NCBI GenBank assembly: GCA_964432415.1
Contig: CAYSNW010000005.1
Location: forward strand, 1 to 64,000
Length of the DNA: 64,000 nt
From: JAFECT01 sp964432415
GTDB taxonomy: Bacteria > Pseudomonadota > Alphaproteobacteria > Caulobacterales > Caulobacteraceae
Direction of reading: 5' to 3'
Each line of letters begins with the position of its first letter. Position 1 is the first letter of the stretch. A model generated the notes under the pieces. That model saw only the letters and a list, made by a program, of their open reading frames with translations, did no database searches and was not told the origin of the DNA. Positions 53,112 to 61,494 of the stretch are shown here, piece after piece. The position numbers were made by a program, and so were the translations under genes.

Positions 53112-53873
53112 TCAGTCGGCGCGCCGGGGCTTCAGGCATCCCGCGACGATGAAGGCGCTGGCCGACAGGGCGGCGGCGACGAAGGCGCCGTTCCACTCGA
53201 ACGCGTCCTTGGGCGCGGCCAGGATGCGCGGGATGTGCACCAGGAACACCCACGAGCCGTACATGATCCCCGCCAGGACCGCGGCCAGGCGGCCCAGCAC
53301 CCGGGTGACGATGCCCAGGCCCGCCGCGATGTGCGCGCAGCCCGCGAAGATGGCCCAGAACGGCCGGTAGGGGATCCAGGCCGGCATGAAGCCGGCCACG
53401 AAACCGGGATACATAAAATGGGAGACGCCGAAGGCCGGCAGGGAGAGGCCGAAGCAGAGCGGCCCGCCGTTGCGCCCCAGATCGGCCAGCCGGTCCCACG
53501 GCTTGCGGGGCTCCGACGCCGGCAGGCTGGCGGCCAGCGCCCAGGCGCCGCCGAACAGGGCGAAGGTCTCGAACAGGGCGTTGAAGGCCAGGGGCTTGGC
53601 GATGACGATCGGCAGGTGCACGCCCAGGACCCAGACCAGCAGCACCGCCGCCAGGAGCAGGGCGCCGAGGCGCGCGAAACGTCGGGTGAGCAGCCCCGCG
53701 CAGGCGATCAGCAGGATGGCGCCGGTCACCCAGGGGCCGAGGTGGTGCCCCGGCCAGGCCTTGGGGATCGGCTCCAGGCGCATGACGTAGAGGTCCAGCA
53801 CCAGGCTCTGCACGCCCATGGCGGCGAAGGCGGCGGCGAACTGCAGGCGCGCGAACAGGCTGGAACGGCTCAT
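53112..53873 (-). CDS. integral membrane protein, DoxX-like
   Basis: The 253-residue protein has about seven hydrophobic segments. Patterns such as FAIFAGCAHIAAGLGIVT with a small-residue motif and the SHFMYPGFVAGF segment resemble DoxX-type membrane proteins. The start at ATG 53873 (MSRSSLFARLQ) is chosen because the preceding 20 residues are low-complexity. No catalytic residue stands out. It ends 4 bp from the convergent M61 gene and lies alone; the function is unknown. Confidence 0.72.
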   Translation of the reverse strand: MSRSSLFARLQFAAAFAAMGVQSLVLDLYVMRLEPIPKAWPGHHLGPWVTGAILLIACAGLLTRRFARLGALLLAAVLLVWVLGVHLPIVIAKPLAFNALFETFALFGGAWALAASLPASEPRKPWDRLADLGRNGGPLCFGLSLPAFGVSHFMYPGFVAGFMPAWIPYRPFWAIFAGCAHIAAGLGIVTRVLGRLAAVLAGIMYGSWVFLVHIPRILAAPKDAFEWNGAFVAAALSASAFIVAGCLKPRRAD

Positions 53874-53959
53874 CGTTAGGCCCCGTGGATGTTGGTCCCA
53901 AGTCGGGGATGGACCGGGGCCAAGCCCGCTCAAAGGTCGGCGCGACCAGGGCCGCCGTC

Positions 53960-53965
53960 TTGACG
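53960..53965 (+). promoter_or_regulatory. -35 element candidate of the toxin-antitoxin promoter
   Basis: TTGACG lies 11 bp before the 24-bp palindrome at 53977-54000. A -10 hexamer should fall inside the palindrome; TATACA at 53980-53985 or the following AT-rich bases could serve, with a 14-17 bp spacer. Repressor binding would therefore cover the promoter. Confidence 0.4.
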
Positions 53966-53976
53966 TCCGGGCGGAC

Positions 53977-54000
53977 GGATATACATTTCAATGTATATCC
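53977..54000. promoter_or_regulatory. 24-bp palindromic operator before the toxin-antitoxin genes
   Basis: Two 11-bp arms (GGATATACATT and AATGTATATCC) are perfectly complementary around a TC spacer. The palindrome ends 12 bp before the antitoxin start. Its position and AT-rich half-sites fit an autoregulated antitoxin operator bound by the AbrB-type antitoxin, alone or with the toxin. Confidence 0.7.
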
Positions 54001-54012
54001 ATGGAGGCGCAA

Positions 54013-54255
54013 ATGCAGGTCGGCAAATGGGGCAACAGCCTGGCGATCCGTCTGCCGGCGGCCCTGGCCGAGAAGCTGGGCCTGAAGGAAGGCGACGAGG
54101 TCGAGCTTCGCCCCGCCGCGGACGGAGCGCTGGAGGTCGCGCGCGACACCGAATACGAGGCCCGACGCCAGGAGGCCCTGAAGCAGATCGAGGCGCTTCG
54201 CTACGCCTTCCCGGACGACTACCGGTTCAACCGGGACGAGGCCAATGAGCGCTGA
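54013..54255 (+). CDS. AbrB/MazE-type antitoxin (VapB-like)
   Basis: The 80-residue protein starts at ATG 54013, 5 bp after GGAGG; an ATG at 54001 is the alternative. The N-terminal swapped-hairpin AbrB/MazE domain is clear: VGKWGNSLAIRLPAALAEKLGLKEGDEVELRP at residues 3-33. The rest is a charged, helical tail ending RFNRDEANER that would wrap the toxin. It overlaps the PIN-toxin gene by 11 bp and both follow a 24-bp palindrome, so autoregulation is expected. Confidence 0.9.
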   Translation: MQVGKWGNSLAIRLPAALAEKLGLKEGDEVELRPAADGALEVARDTEYEARRQEALKQIEALRYAFPDDYRFNRDEANER

Positions 54256-54670
54256 GGCGTTCCTGGACACCAACGTCGTCCTTTACGCCTTCGCTGCGGA
54301 CGATCAGCGCCAGCTGCGCGCCGAAGCGCTGCTGGCGGGCGGTTGTGTGATCAGCGTCCAGGTCTTGAACGAGTTTGCCGCGGTCTCGCGCCGGAAGCAC
54401 GGACGGTCGTGGCCGGAGATCTTGAACGCCCGAGAGGCGATCCGGACCTTGAGCCGTCGGGTCGTCGATCTGAGTGTCGAGGTCCACGATCGGGGCGCGG
54501 CGTTGGCGGAGCGCCACAGGCTCGGAATCTACGACGGCTGCATCCTTGCCGCCGCGCTCGAGGCCGGCTGTCGGGTGATCTATTCCGAAGACATGCACGA
54601 CGGCCTGCTGGTCGAAGGGCGGCTTCGGGTGGTGAACCCATTCCGGGCCACCGGTCTCAATGAGGCTTGA
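54245..54670 (+). CDS. PIN-domain toxin (VapC-like ribonuclease)
   Basis: The 141-residue protein is a full PIN domain. Four acidic residues of the metal site are present: Asp8 (FLDTNVVLYA), Glu43 (VLNEFAAV), Asp97 (LGIYDGCILAAAL) and Asp116 (YSEDMHDG). VapC toxins cut tRNA or rRNA and are held inactive by the antitoxin encoded just before. The overlap of 11 bp with the antitoxin gene indicates coupled translation. The target RNA is not known. Confidence 0.92.
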   Translation: MSAEAFLDTNVVLYAFAADDQRQLRAEALLAGGCVISVQVLNEFAAVSRRKHGRSWPEILNAREAIRTLSRRVVDLSVEVHDRGAALAERHRLGIYDGCILAAALEAGCRVIYSEDMHDGLLVEGRLRVVNPFRATGLNEA

Positions 54671-54676
54671 ATTCGT

Positions 54677-56218
54677 TCAGGGCCAGTAGGCCTTTCTGAG
54701 CTCGCGCTTGAGCAGCTTGCCCGTCGGGTTGCGGGGCAGGGCGTCGCGGAACTCCACGGCCCCAATACGTTGTTGGCGACCCAACCGTTGGTTGGCCCAG
54801 GTCTTCAGCTCATCCGGATCGGCCGCGCCGTTGCGGGGCACCACCAGGGCCAGCGGGGTCTCGCCCCAGGTCTCGCTGGGGATGCCGATCACGGCGCACT
54901 CCGACACCGCTTCGTGCTCCAGCAGCACGGCCTCGAGGTCGGCGGGATAGACGTTCTGGCCGCCCGACAGGATCAGGTCCTTCTTGCGGTCGACGATGGT
55001 CAGGTAGCCGTCCTCGTCCAGCCGCCCGATGTCGCCCGAGCGCAGCCAGCGCACGCCATCCGGCGCGGTCCAGGAGGCCTCCTCGGTCGCCTCGGGCCGG
55101 TTCCAGTAGCCGGCCATGGCGAAACGGCTCAGTCCCACGACTTCGCCGGACTGCCCGTTCGGCACGGGCCGGTCGTCGCCCCCCAGGATCAGGATGTCGG
55201 AGCCGGGCACGGGCTTGCCCACGCTCTCCAGCCGCCCGGGCGCTTCCTCGGGCGCCAGGGTGGTGATCACGCCTTCGGTGGAGCCGTAGAGTTCGATCAC
55301 CCCGCAGGCGAAGCGCTCGAACAGCTGGCGCTTGATCGGAACCGGCAGGGGTGAGCCGCAGCACATCATGGCCTGCAACGACGAGGTGTCGGCGTCGTCC
55401 GAGCCGGGATGCTCCAGGATGCGCTGGAACTGGATCGGCACCATGGACAGGTGGGTGATCCGCTCGTGCGCGACGGTGGCGAGGAAATCGGCCGGGGTGA
55501 ACTGGCGGCGCACGACGAGCGTGCCGCCGGCAAGCAGGGTCGCCAGCATCCCGACCCAGCTGATGTTGGAATAGAGGCCGGTGACGATCAGGGTGCGCGC
55601 GCCGGAGTGATAGCGCAGCGCCAGGCCCAGGTCGTAGGCCCAGTCCCGCCGCCCGCCGTGGGTGTGGACGATGCCCTTGGGCAGGCCGGTGGTGCCGGAG
55701 GAATAGATGATGTTGCAGAGGTCGTCGTCGACCAGCGCGACCGGTTCGCCCGGCCGTTGGGCCTCGATCCAGGGCTCATAGGCGGACCAGCCGTCCATGG
55801 TCACGGTCGCTTCACCGTCCAGGGCCGCCAGCAGCTGCGCCTCGAGCCTCACGCCCGGAACGCGGCCCAGGCGGGGAGCCTGGTCGGGCGTGGCGAACAC
55901 CGCTTCGACGCCGGCGTCGGCCAGCATGGCCTGCAGGCTCTGGTCGGTGACCGAGGGATTGAGCGGGACGACGCCCACGCCCGCCTTCATGGCGCCCACC
56001 ATGATCTCGAGCATGGCGCGGCCGTTGGACATGACCACGCCGGCGCGGGCGTCCTTGGCCAGTCCCAGCCCGTGAAGGCCTGCTGCGACCTTTTCGGTGC
56101 GTGCGTCCAACTCGGCCCAGGAGGTTACGCCCGTGTCGGTTACCACCGCCGGCCAGGCTGCGCGCCAGCGGCCGTGCAGTCGGATGATGTCGGGCAGCAG
56201 CGGGCCGACGGCGGCCAT
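54677..56218 (-). CDS. AMP-forming acyl-CoA synthetase
   Basis: The 513-residue enzyme belongs to the ANL superfamily. It starts at ATG 56218 behind GGGAGG; an ATG at 56245 lies in the operator region. Motifs are the P-loop YSSGTTGLPKGIVHTHGG near residue 170, YGSTEGVITT near 305, the hinge RSGDIGRLDEDGYLTIVDRK near 390, and the catalytic Lys in NPTGKLLKREL at the C-terminus. It activates a fatty or aromatic acid to its CoA thioester; the acid is not known. An ATTCAnTGnnCAnTGAAT-type dyad lies 22 bp upstream. Confidence 0.94.
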   Translation of the reverse strand: MAAVGPLLPDIIRLHGRWRAAWPAVVTDTGVTSWAELDARTEKVAAGLHGLGLAKDARAGVVMSNGRAMLEIMVGAMKAGVGVVPLNPSVTDQSLQAMLADAGVEAVFATPDQAPRLGRVPGVRLEAQLLAALDGEATVTMDGWSAYEPWIEAQRPGEPVALVDDDLCNIIYSSGTTGLPKGIVHTHGGRRDWAYDLGLALRYHSGARTLIVTGLYSNISWVGMLATLLAGGTLVVRRQFTPADFLATVAHERITHLSMVPIQFQRILEHPGSDDADTSSLQAMMCCGSPLPVPIKRQLFERFACGVIELYGSTEGVITTLAPEEAPGRLESVGKPVPGSDILILGGDDRPVPNGQSGEVVGLSRFAMAGYWNRPEATEEASWTAPDGVRWLRSGDIGRLDEDGYLTIVDRKKDLILSGGQNVYPADLEAVLLEHEAVSECAVIGIPSETWGETPLALVVPRNGAADPDELKTWANQRLGRQQRIGAVEFRDALPRNPTGKLLKRELRKAYWP

Positions 56219-56239
56219 GATGTCCCTCCCCAGGGCATT

Positions 56240-56257
56240 ATTCATTGACCAGTGAAT
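56240..56257. promoter_or_regulatory. candidate TetR/FadR-like operator of the acyl-CoA synthetase gene
   Basis: ATTCATTGACCAGTGAAT is an imperfect palindrome: 14 of 18 positions are symmetric (ATTCAxTGxxCAxTGAAT). Dyads of this form are common before acyl-CoA metabolism genes controlled by TetR-type regulators in alphaproteobacteria. It is centred about 30 bp before the ATG at 56218. No matching regulator is encoded nearby. Confidence 0.5.
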
Positions 56258-56296
56258 ACCGCTGGCGCGCGCTCCGCAAGTCCGATCTGCGGGGGC

Positions 56297-57133
56297 CTAG
56301 CGGCGAGGGGCCAGCCAGACGCTGTCGGCCGGGATCTTGAGGACGGCGGACTTCAGGCCGGTCGGGCACCAGGGGCCCATCTGGGTGCGCCGCTCGCGGA
56401 ACAGGCCTTCCCGTTCGTCGTGGGCGGACTCCACCGCGCGCCAGCCGGCCGAGGTCAGGCTGTCGGACATGTCGTAGATGCGCCGCTCGATGCCCGCCTC
56501 GCACGAGTCCAGCAGGTGCAGTTCGGTCTCGATGTCATAGACCCGGCCGTCGCCGTCGACGCAGGCGGTGCGGTCGGGACGCGATGCCGCGGCGTGGGAT
56601 CCGGGCGCCAGATAGTGGGATGCCTGGCGGCTCAGGCAATCCTGGTGCCGGTCGGCGGCGTCCAGCGCAAGCCGCAGATAGTGGTGCAGGTCGGCGAATT
56701 CGGCGGGCTGGAAATGATGGGCGTCGCCGCCGTCCACCAGCCGGATCAGGTCGTAGGTCGCGGCCTGGTATTCCGACACCGCCCGGTCATAGGCGCCCAG
56801 GCGGTCGAGGACCCGCGCGGATGTGTCGCCGGCCAGCATGGCGCGGCTGACCAGCTGCGCCGCCGCCTTCTGGTCGTTGGCTGCGCGAGCGAAGCGGGTC
56901 TCCGCGGTAAGGGCCATGGCGGCGAAGGCGTGGGCCTTGTCGTTGAGCTCCGTGGAGCGCGCCGAAGTCACGTCGATCAGCTTCAGGATCAGGCCGCCGA
57001 CCACGATGACGAAGATGGCGCTGAGCACCCCCACCACCGCCTCCAGGATATTTCTGGAATGCTTGACGTGATCGAGGAGTTCGCGCGTTTCGGCGCTGCC
57101 CTCGGGCAATACCGAATGGTGCTCGTCGCCCAT
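56297..57133 (-). CDS. membrane-anchored hypothetical protein
   Basis: The 278-residue product has an acidic N-terminus, one hydrophobic helix at about 32-53 (VVGVLSAIFVIVVGGLILKL), then a mostly helical region. The C-terminal 100 residues contain three Cys (DCLSRQ, TACVDGDG, SCEAG) and an EGLFRERRTQMGPWCPTG segment. It could be an exported four-helix sensor or a coiled-coil protein; no family is recognised. It follows the PIMT gene on the same strand after 57 bp and a short hairpin, so it may be a separate unit. Confidence 0.68.
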   Translation of the reverse strand: MGDEHHSVLPEGSAETRELLDHVKHSRNILEAVVGVLSAIFVIVVGGLILKLIDVTSARSTELNDKAHAFAAMALTAETRFARAANDQKAAAQLVSRAMLAGDTSARVLDRLGAYDRAVSEYQAATYDLIRLVDGGDAHHFQPAEFADLHHYLRLALDAADRHQDCLSRQASHYLAPGSHAAASRPDRTACVDGDGRVYDIETELHLLDSCEAGIERRIYDMSDSLTSAGWRAVESAHDEREGLFRERRTQMGPWCPTGLKSAVLKIPADSVWLAPRR

Positions 57134-57176
57134 GATGCCTGGCCCCCCGGCGCTCCTGACGCCAGGGGTACTAGCA

Positions 57177-57193
57177 TGACTCCGCCGGAGTCA
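57177..57193 (-). terminator. short hairpin at the end of the PIMT-like gene
   Basis: TGACTCC-GCC-GGAGTCA is a perfect 7-bp stem with a 3-bp loop. It starts inside the stop codon of the minus-strand PIMT-like gene. No U-tract follows, so it may be an mRNA 3'-end stabiliser or weak terminator between that gene and the hypothetical gene at 56297-57133. Confidence 0.35.
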
Positions 57194-58069
57194 GGTCTTC
57201 GGCGCCTGAACCTTCTGCATGGCCCCGGTCATGGGGATGAAGAAGACCCCCACGTCGCGCCGCGAGTGGACCTTGCCGGCCGCGTCCTTGGTGTAGATGT
57301 AGAGCACCTGGCCGCGCTTGAACGGCTGGCCGATCGGGATGATCAGGCGACCGCCGGGCTTGAGCTGTTTGAACAGGGCCGGCGGCACGTACTGGGCCAC
57401 GCAGGTGACCATGATGATGTCGAAGCCGCCCGCGACCTCGGGCCAGCCGTAGTAGCCGTCGCCGATGCGGGTGGTGATGTTGGAATAGCCCAGCGGCGCG
57501 AAGATCCTGCCCACGCCCTTGCCCAGCGGTTCGATGATCTCGATCGAATAGGCGTGCTTGACGATGCGGCTGAGCAGCGAGCTCTGGAAGCCCGACCCGG
57601 TGCCGACTTCCAGCGTCACATCATTGGGCCCGGGTTTGGCGGCCTGGGTCATGTAGGCCTGGCCCAGATAGTCCGACAGGGCCGAGCCGTAGCCCAGCGC
57701 CCAGGGCTTGGGCCCTTCCTCGTAGGCGACGGAGGCCATCGAGGCGTGCTGGGCGTAGTTGTAGTGGTAGTACTCCCGCGGGATCTGCTCGAAGGCCGAC
57801 AGCACCCGCGGATCGGCGGCGCCGAAGCGGCTGGTCAGATAGGCGCGGATCCGGTTCATCGCGGCGGGCTTCCTCGCCTGCACGGCGTTGAAGGCGGCTT
57901 CGGAGATCTTGGTCGGGCGTCCCGAGGCGGCCATGGCGGCCTCGAAGGCCTGCCGGTTCCACACCTTCGGCGTAGCCGCGATGGCCGGGGCGACGGCGCC
58001 CAGGCTGGCGAGCGCCGCGGCGCCCGTGATCAGGCTGCGGCGGTCTCGGTTTTCGAGGTCTCGGTCCAT
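57191..58069 (-). CDS. Tat-exported protein-L-isoaspartate O-methyltransferase-like protein
   Basis: The 292-residue protein begins RDRRSLITGAAALASLGAV, a twin-arginine signal peptide ending near AIA-ATP. The rest is a PIMT-type fold: PREYYHYNYAQ, motif I DVTLEVGTGSGFQSSLLSRI near residue 160, IEIIEPLGKGV, and LKPGGRLIIPIG. PIMT repairs isoaspartyl residues using SAM. Export is unusual because SAM is not known to be available in the periplasm. The gene starts 40 bp inside the end of the membrane spermidine-synthase-like gene, so the two are linked. Substrate uncertain. Confidence 0.83.
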   Translation of the reverse strand: MDRDLENRDRRSLITGAAALASLGAVAPAIAATPKVWNRQAFEAAMAASGRPTKISEAAFNAVQARKPAAMNRIRAYLTSRFGAADPRVLSAFEQIPREYYHYNYAQHASMASVAYEEGPKPWALGYGSALSDYLGQAYMTQAAKPGPNDVTLEVGTGSGFQSSLLSRIVKHAYSIEIIEPLGKGVGRIFAPLGYSNITTRIGDGYYGWPEVAGGFDIIMVTCVAQYVPPALFKQLKPGGRLIIPIGQPFKRGQVLYIYTKDAAGKVHSRRDVGVFFIPMTGAMQKVQAPKT

Positions 58070-60519
58070 GACGTAGATTTACTCCCCCGGGGAAAGGCGA
58101 TGAAGGCGATCAGGTAAAGCGCGCCGGCGGCGTAGAGCAGCCAGGAGAAGCCGGCTTCGCGGGCGATGAGGTTGGCGAGCGGCGTGGCTACCACCGAGAA
58201 GGCGCCGTTCAGCGCCCAGGCCCAGGGCAAGAACCGCCCGTCGCCGACCCGCTGCAGGCCGAGCGGGAAGGGCAGGCCCAGCGCCAGCGACACGACGGCG
58301 GAAACGCCCAGCACCAGGCCCGCGCGCACGAGCCAGCTCAGGTCGAGGTTGGCCAGCAGGGTCTGTTCGCCCACCCGGTACATGGCCGCGCCGAAGCCCA
58401 GCATGACCAGGGTGGCCAGGCCCACCCACAGTCGCGGGTTCCTGGCGAAGCGGCCGGCCAGCATCGAGCCAATGCCCGAGAAGACCAGCATGCCGGTGAG
58501 CACCAGCGAAAAGGCCGAGGTGCGGTCGTTCAGGTAGAAGGCCGCCTTCTCGATCAGGAAGATCTCGACGAACAGGAAGCCCAGGCCCAGGGCCGAGAAA
58601 TAGATGATGCGCCCGGGTCCGCCCGACGGCGCCTCGGCTTTCAGCCGGCGGCGCACGATCAGGGGCACGATCAGCACGAACAGGGCGACGATGATGGCCT
58701 GGGCCAGCACCGCCAGGTTCACCAGTGCGCCGATCTCGGCCTGGGGCAGGACCTCCAGCCGTTTGACGATGGTGTCGAGCTGCTTCAGGTCCAGGATGGC
58801 GTAGAAGAACGGCCGGTCCAGGGTGACGGGCTTGAGGTTGAAGGCGCCCGCCGAGGCCGTGTCACGCCCGGCCAGCACCGCGCCCGCCTCGTCGGCGATG
58901 GAGTCGTCCGGACCCTGGGCGGTGATCTCGCCGGTGGCGAAGTCGACCGACGGCAGGTCGTTGTAGAGGCTCTCGCGCGCGGCCTTCACGTCCATGCCCG
59001 GATAGTAGCTGAGGTCGAAGGAGCGCTGGTCGGCGAAGGCCTTGAGCTTGTCGATGCGGTCCTCGTCCCAGGCCGCGGGCGACAGCAGGATGCGCACGCC
59101 CCAGGCCGAGCGGTAGACCACCGCGTGTTTCGACGGGTCATCGACCCCGGCCTTGAGCATGCCCTCGCGCGCCGTCGCCAGCATGCGCAGGGCATAGACC
59201 GGGAAGTCCTTGATCGAGACCGGCAGGGAGACGATGCCGTCGGGCCGGACCGCCTTCAGGTCGGCGGCGATGGCCTCGGCGGAGAAGGCCGTGCCATTGG
59301 CTTCGCCGGAGTCCAGGAAGTCGGCGGAGACGTCGACCAGATCATACTGGTGCTCGCCCGCCAGCCGGGCGGCGGCGACCGCCCCCATGTCGAGGATGCG
59401 CACGTGCGGATCGCTGGCGAAGGCCGGCGAGCGGCCGAGACCGTTCTGCAGAGCGCTGCGCAGCGTCGGTTCCGGCTCCAGGGCGTCGACGTGGGTCGCG
59501 CCCAGCTGCAGGGCCTCGGCGATGCGGAAACCGCCCGAGGCGCCGGCCAGCAGCACGCGGGGCTCGTGCACCAGGTGATAGGGCGCCGCCGCAAGCGTCG
59601 CGGTGGCGTAGTCGGCCTTGGCGCCGCCAGCCTTCGGCAGGGAGGCGATACGGTTGCCGTCGCGGTACAGGCCGTAGGTCTGGGGCGGACTGGTGACGCC
59701 CATCATGTCGGCGTTGTTCGACACGTCGGTGTCGACCCGCTCGGTGAAGTCGTCCAACAGCAGGTAGTCGCCGCGGGGCGAGCGCACCTCGGCCAGGATG
59801 CGGGCGTTCGGCGTATGCAGCGGGGCGTAGATGGCCTTGAAGTCGTTGAACGCCGGCTGGGCGCCCTTGATCAGCAGGACCTCGCCGCCGACCAGGGCGA
59901 CCAGCGCCAGGCCGATCGCTGACCAGCGGCCCCGCCCGGGCGTGAAGATCGCCGCCGAGGCCAGCACCGCCAGCAGGGCCGACGCCAGGCGGAAAGGGTG
60001 CAACATGAACATCAGGCTCAGCACCAGGGCCGCGCCGAAACCGGCCCCGATCAGGTCGTAGCCGTAGACTCGCCCGACCTCGCGCGCGTTCAGCACGAAG
60101 CTCAGCGACACGAACAGGCCGGCCAGGAAGAAGAAGGGTGTCAGGGCCGCGTAGTAGAGGCCGATGTTGCGCACCTGGCTCATCCAGGTGGCGGTGTTCT
60201 GCAGCTGCAGCGGGTTGAATGGGTTGGTGGTGGTGTAGTGGAAACCCAGGGCCGCCGCAGCCACGATCAGGGCCGGCAGCAGGGCCTGCAGCCAGGGACC
60301 GGCGAACTTCAGGCTGTCGCGGAACAGGGTGACCACCACGCCCGAGAGCGCAAAGCCCGCCATGACGATGGAGATGACCCAGTAGCCGTACTCGGACCAC
60401 TTCGCGACGGCGAAGTAGCGGGTGAGCGCGATCTCGAAGCCAACCGTCCCGGCCGAGACCAGGAACAGGGGCAGCAGCGCCGCCTTGCTGATGCGCACGG
60501 CCGCGGCGCTCAAGGCCAC
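58030..60519 (-). CDS. membrane-bound spermidine-synthase-like protein
   Basis: The 829-residue protein joins a spermidine-synthase-type Rossmann domain to membrane helices on both sides. About eight helices precede it (from LPLFLVSAGTVGFEIALTRYF on). The SAM-type domain at about 305-500 has LLAGASGGFRIAEALQLGATHVDALEPEP (nucleotide-binding Gly and acidic residue) and YDLVDVSADFLDSG. About seven C-terminal helices include GLGFLFVEIFLIEKAAFYL, the usual signature of this fused class. The reaction is unknown. It overlaps the hydrolase gene upstream by 10 bp and the PIMT gene downstream by 40 bp. Confidence 0.85.
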   Translation of the reverse strand: MALSAAAVRISKAALLPLFLVSAGTVGFEIALTRYFAVAKWSEYGYWVISIVMAGFALSGVVVTLFRDSLKFAGPWLQALLPALIVAAAALGFHYTTTNPFNPLQLQNTATWMSQVRNIGLYYAALTPFFFLAGLFVSLSFVLNAREVGRVYGYDLIGAGFGAALVLSLMFMLHPFRLASALLAVLASAAIFTPGRGRWSAIGLALVALVGGEVLLIKGAQPAFNDFKAIYAPLHTPNARILAEVRSPRGDYLLLDDFTERVDTDVSNNADMMGVTSPPQTYGLYRDGNRIASLPKAGGAKADYATATLAAAPYHLVHEPRVLLAGASGGFRIAEALQLGATHVDALEPEPTLRSALQNGLGRSPAFASDPHVRILDMGAVAAARLAGEHQYDLVDVSADFLDSGEANGTAFSAEAIAADLKAVRPDGIVSLPVSIKDFPVYALRMLATAREGMLKAGVDDPSKHAVVYRSAWGVRILLSPAAWDEDRIDKLKAFADQRSFDLSYYPGMDVKAARESLYNDLPSVDFATGEITAQGPDDSIADEAGAVLAGRDTASAGAFNLKPVTLDRPFFYAILDLKQLDTIVKRLEVLPQAEIGALVNLAVLAQAIIVALFVLIVPLIVRRRLKAEAPSGGPGRIIYFSALGLGFLFVEIFLIEKAAFYLNDRTSAFSLVLTGMLVFSGIGSMLAGRFARNPRLWVGLATLVMLGFGAAMYRVGEQTLLANLDLSWLVRAGLVLGVSAVVSLALGLPFPLGLQRVGDGRFLPWAWALNGAFSVVATPLANLIAREAGFSWLLYAAGALYLIAFIAFPRGSKSTSWTETSKTETAAA

Positions 60520-61397
60520 ACCTTGCGTTTGAGGAAGTCGGCGACCAGGGCGTCGAAGCGCTCGGCCTGGTCGACGAACAGGGCGTGGCCTGCGTCCTCG
60601 AACACCGCCATCTCGGCGAAGCGGTGCTTGCGCACCAGGTTCTCGCCCTGGGCCTTCCAGTGCGGCCGCACCACGTAGAGGATCGGCCGCCCGGTGGCGT
60701 AGACCGCGTCGCGCCAGTAGGTGCGCGGGGCCGGGTAGGCGCGCAGCAGCTCGGCGGCGTAGGTCGGGGTCTTCAGCGAAGCCTGGGTCAGACGGTCGAT
60801 CCAGGCCGGATCCTGGTTGGTGCGGAACATGCCGCGCACGAAGTCGCGCATGGCCAGCGCGTCGTCGCGCTTCTGAGGCTTGGCGCCGCCGCCCGCCGCC
60901 GCCACGGGCGCGGGCTCCTCGCCGATGGAATTGTCGACCAGCACCAGGCCCGCCACGCGGCTATCGCCGGCCTGGGCGACGTAGGCCAGGGTGTCCAGCA
61001 CGCCGAGCGACCAGGCCACGATCACGACGGGCGCCCAGCCCAGATGCTCGATCAGCTCGCCCAGGTCCTTGCCGCGCCTGCCCGGCTCATAGCCGCCGAC
61101 GGCGATGTCGCTGCCGCCCTGGGCGCGTGGATCGAAGGCGATGACCCGGTGATCGTCCGAAAAGGCCTCGATCTGGCGCGCGAAGATGAAGGCCGGCATG
61201 CGCCAGCCAGGGACGAAGACGAGGGTGCGGCCATTGGCGGGCCCGGCTTCCAGGTAGTGCAGGCGCACGCCGTCGGAAGTGGTGAAGAAACGATCCTGGG
61301 GCGCCTTGCCGGGCGTCGCCCACCCCCCGGCGCAAAGCCCCGCCGCCCCGATCGACAGGGTCAGCTCGCGTCTGCCGATGGGGGTTTCCAGGCGCAT
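60510..61397 (-). CDS. exported alpha/beta-fold hydrolase
   Basis: The 295-residue protein has a possible Tat signal (GRRELTLSIGAAGL). The alpha/beta hydrolase fold begins RFFTTSDGVRLHYLEAG. Landmarks are TLVFVPGWRM (oxyanion part), the nucleophile elbow IVAWSLGVLD with Ser130, and the C-terminal EDAGHALFVDQ with the catalytic His near residue 274; the acid is likely Asp or Glu near 250. It would hydrolyse an ester or related bond outside the inner membrane. It starts the overlapping three-gene set (hydrolase, spermidine-synthase-like, PIMT). Confidence 0.85.
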   Translation of the reverse strand: MRLETPIGRRELTLSIGAAGLCAGGWATPGKAPQDRFFTTSDGVRLHYLEAGPANGRTLVFVPGWRMPAFIFARQIEAFSDDHRVIAFDPRAQGGSDIAVGGYEPGRRGKDLGELIEHLGWAPVVIVAWSLGVLDTLAYVAQAGDSRVAGLVLVDNSIGEEPAPVAAAGGGAKPQKRDDALAMRDFVRGMFRTNQDPAWIDRLTQASLKTPTYAAELLRAYPAPRTYWRDAVYATGRPILYVVRPHWKAQGENLVRKHRFAEMAVFEDAGHALFVDQAERFDALVADFLKRKVWP

Positions 61398-61494
61398 CCG
61401 CCCATATGAAGACGGCGCGTGGGCGCTTGTCGCGTAAATTCCCCCTGAGGGGGCCCGGTAGGGTTACTTGTCCCCGCCCTGTGGCGCGCCCGCC

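Noticed and set aside
61441..61453. CCCCC-TGA-GGGGG hairpin between minus-strand genes.
   Set aside because: A 5-bp GC stem without a U-tract is expected by chance in such GC-rich DNA.
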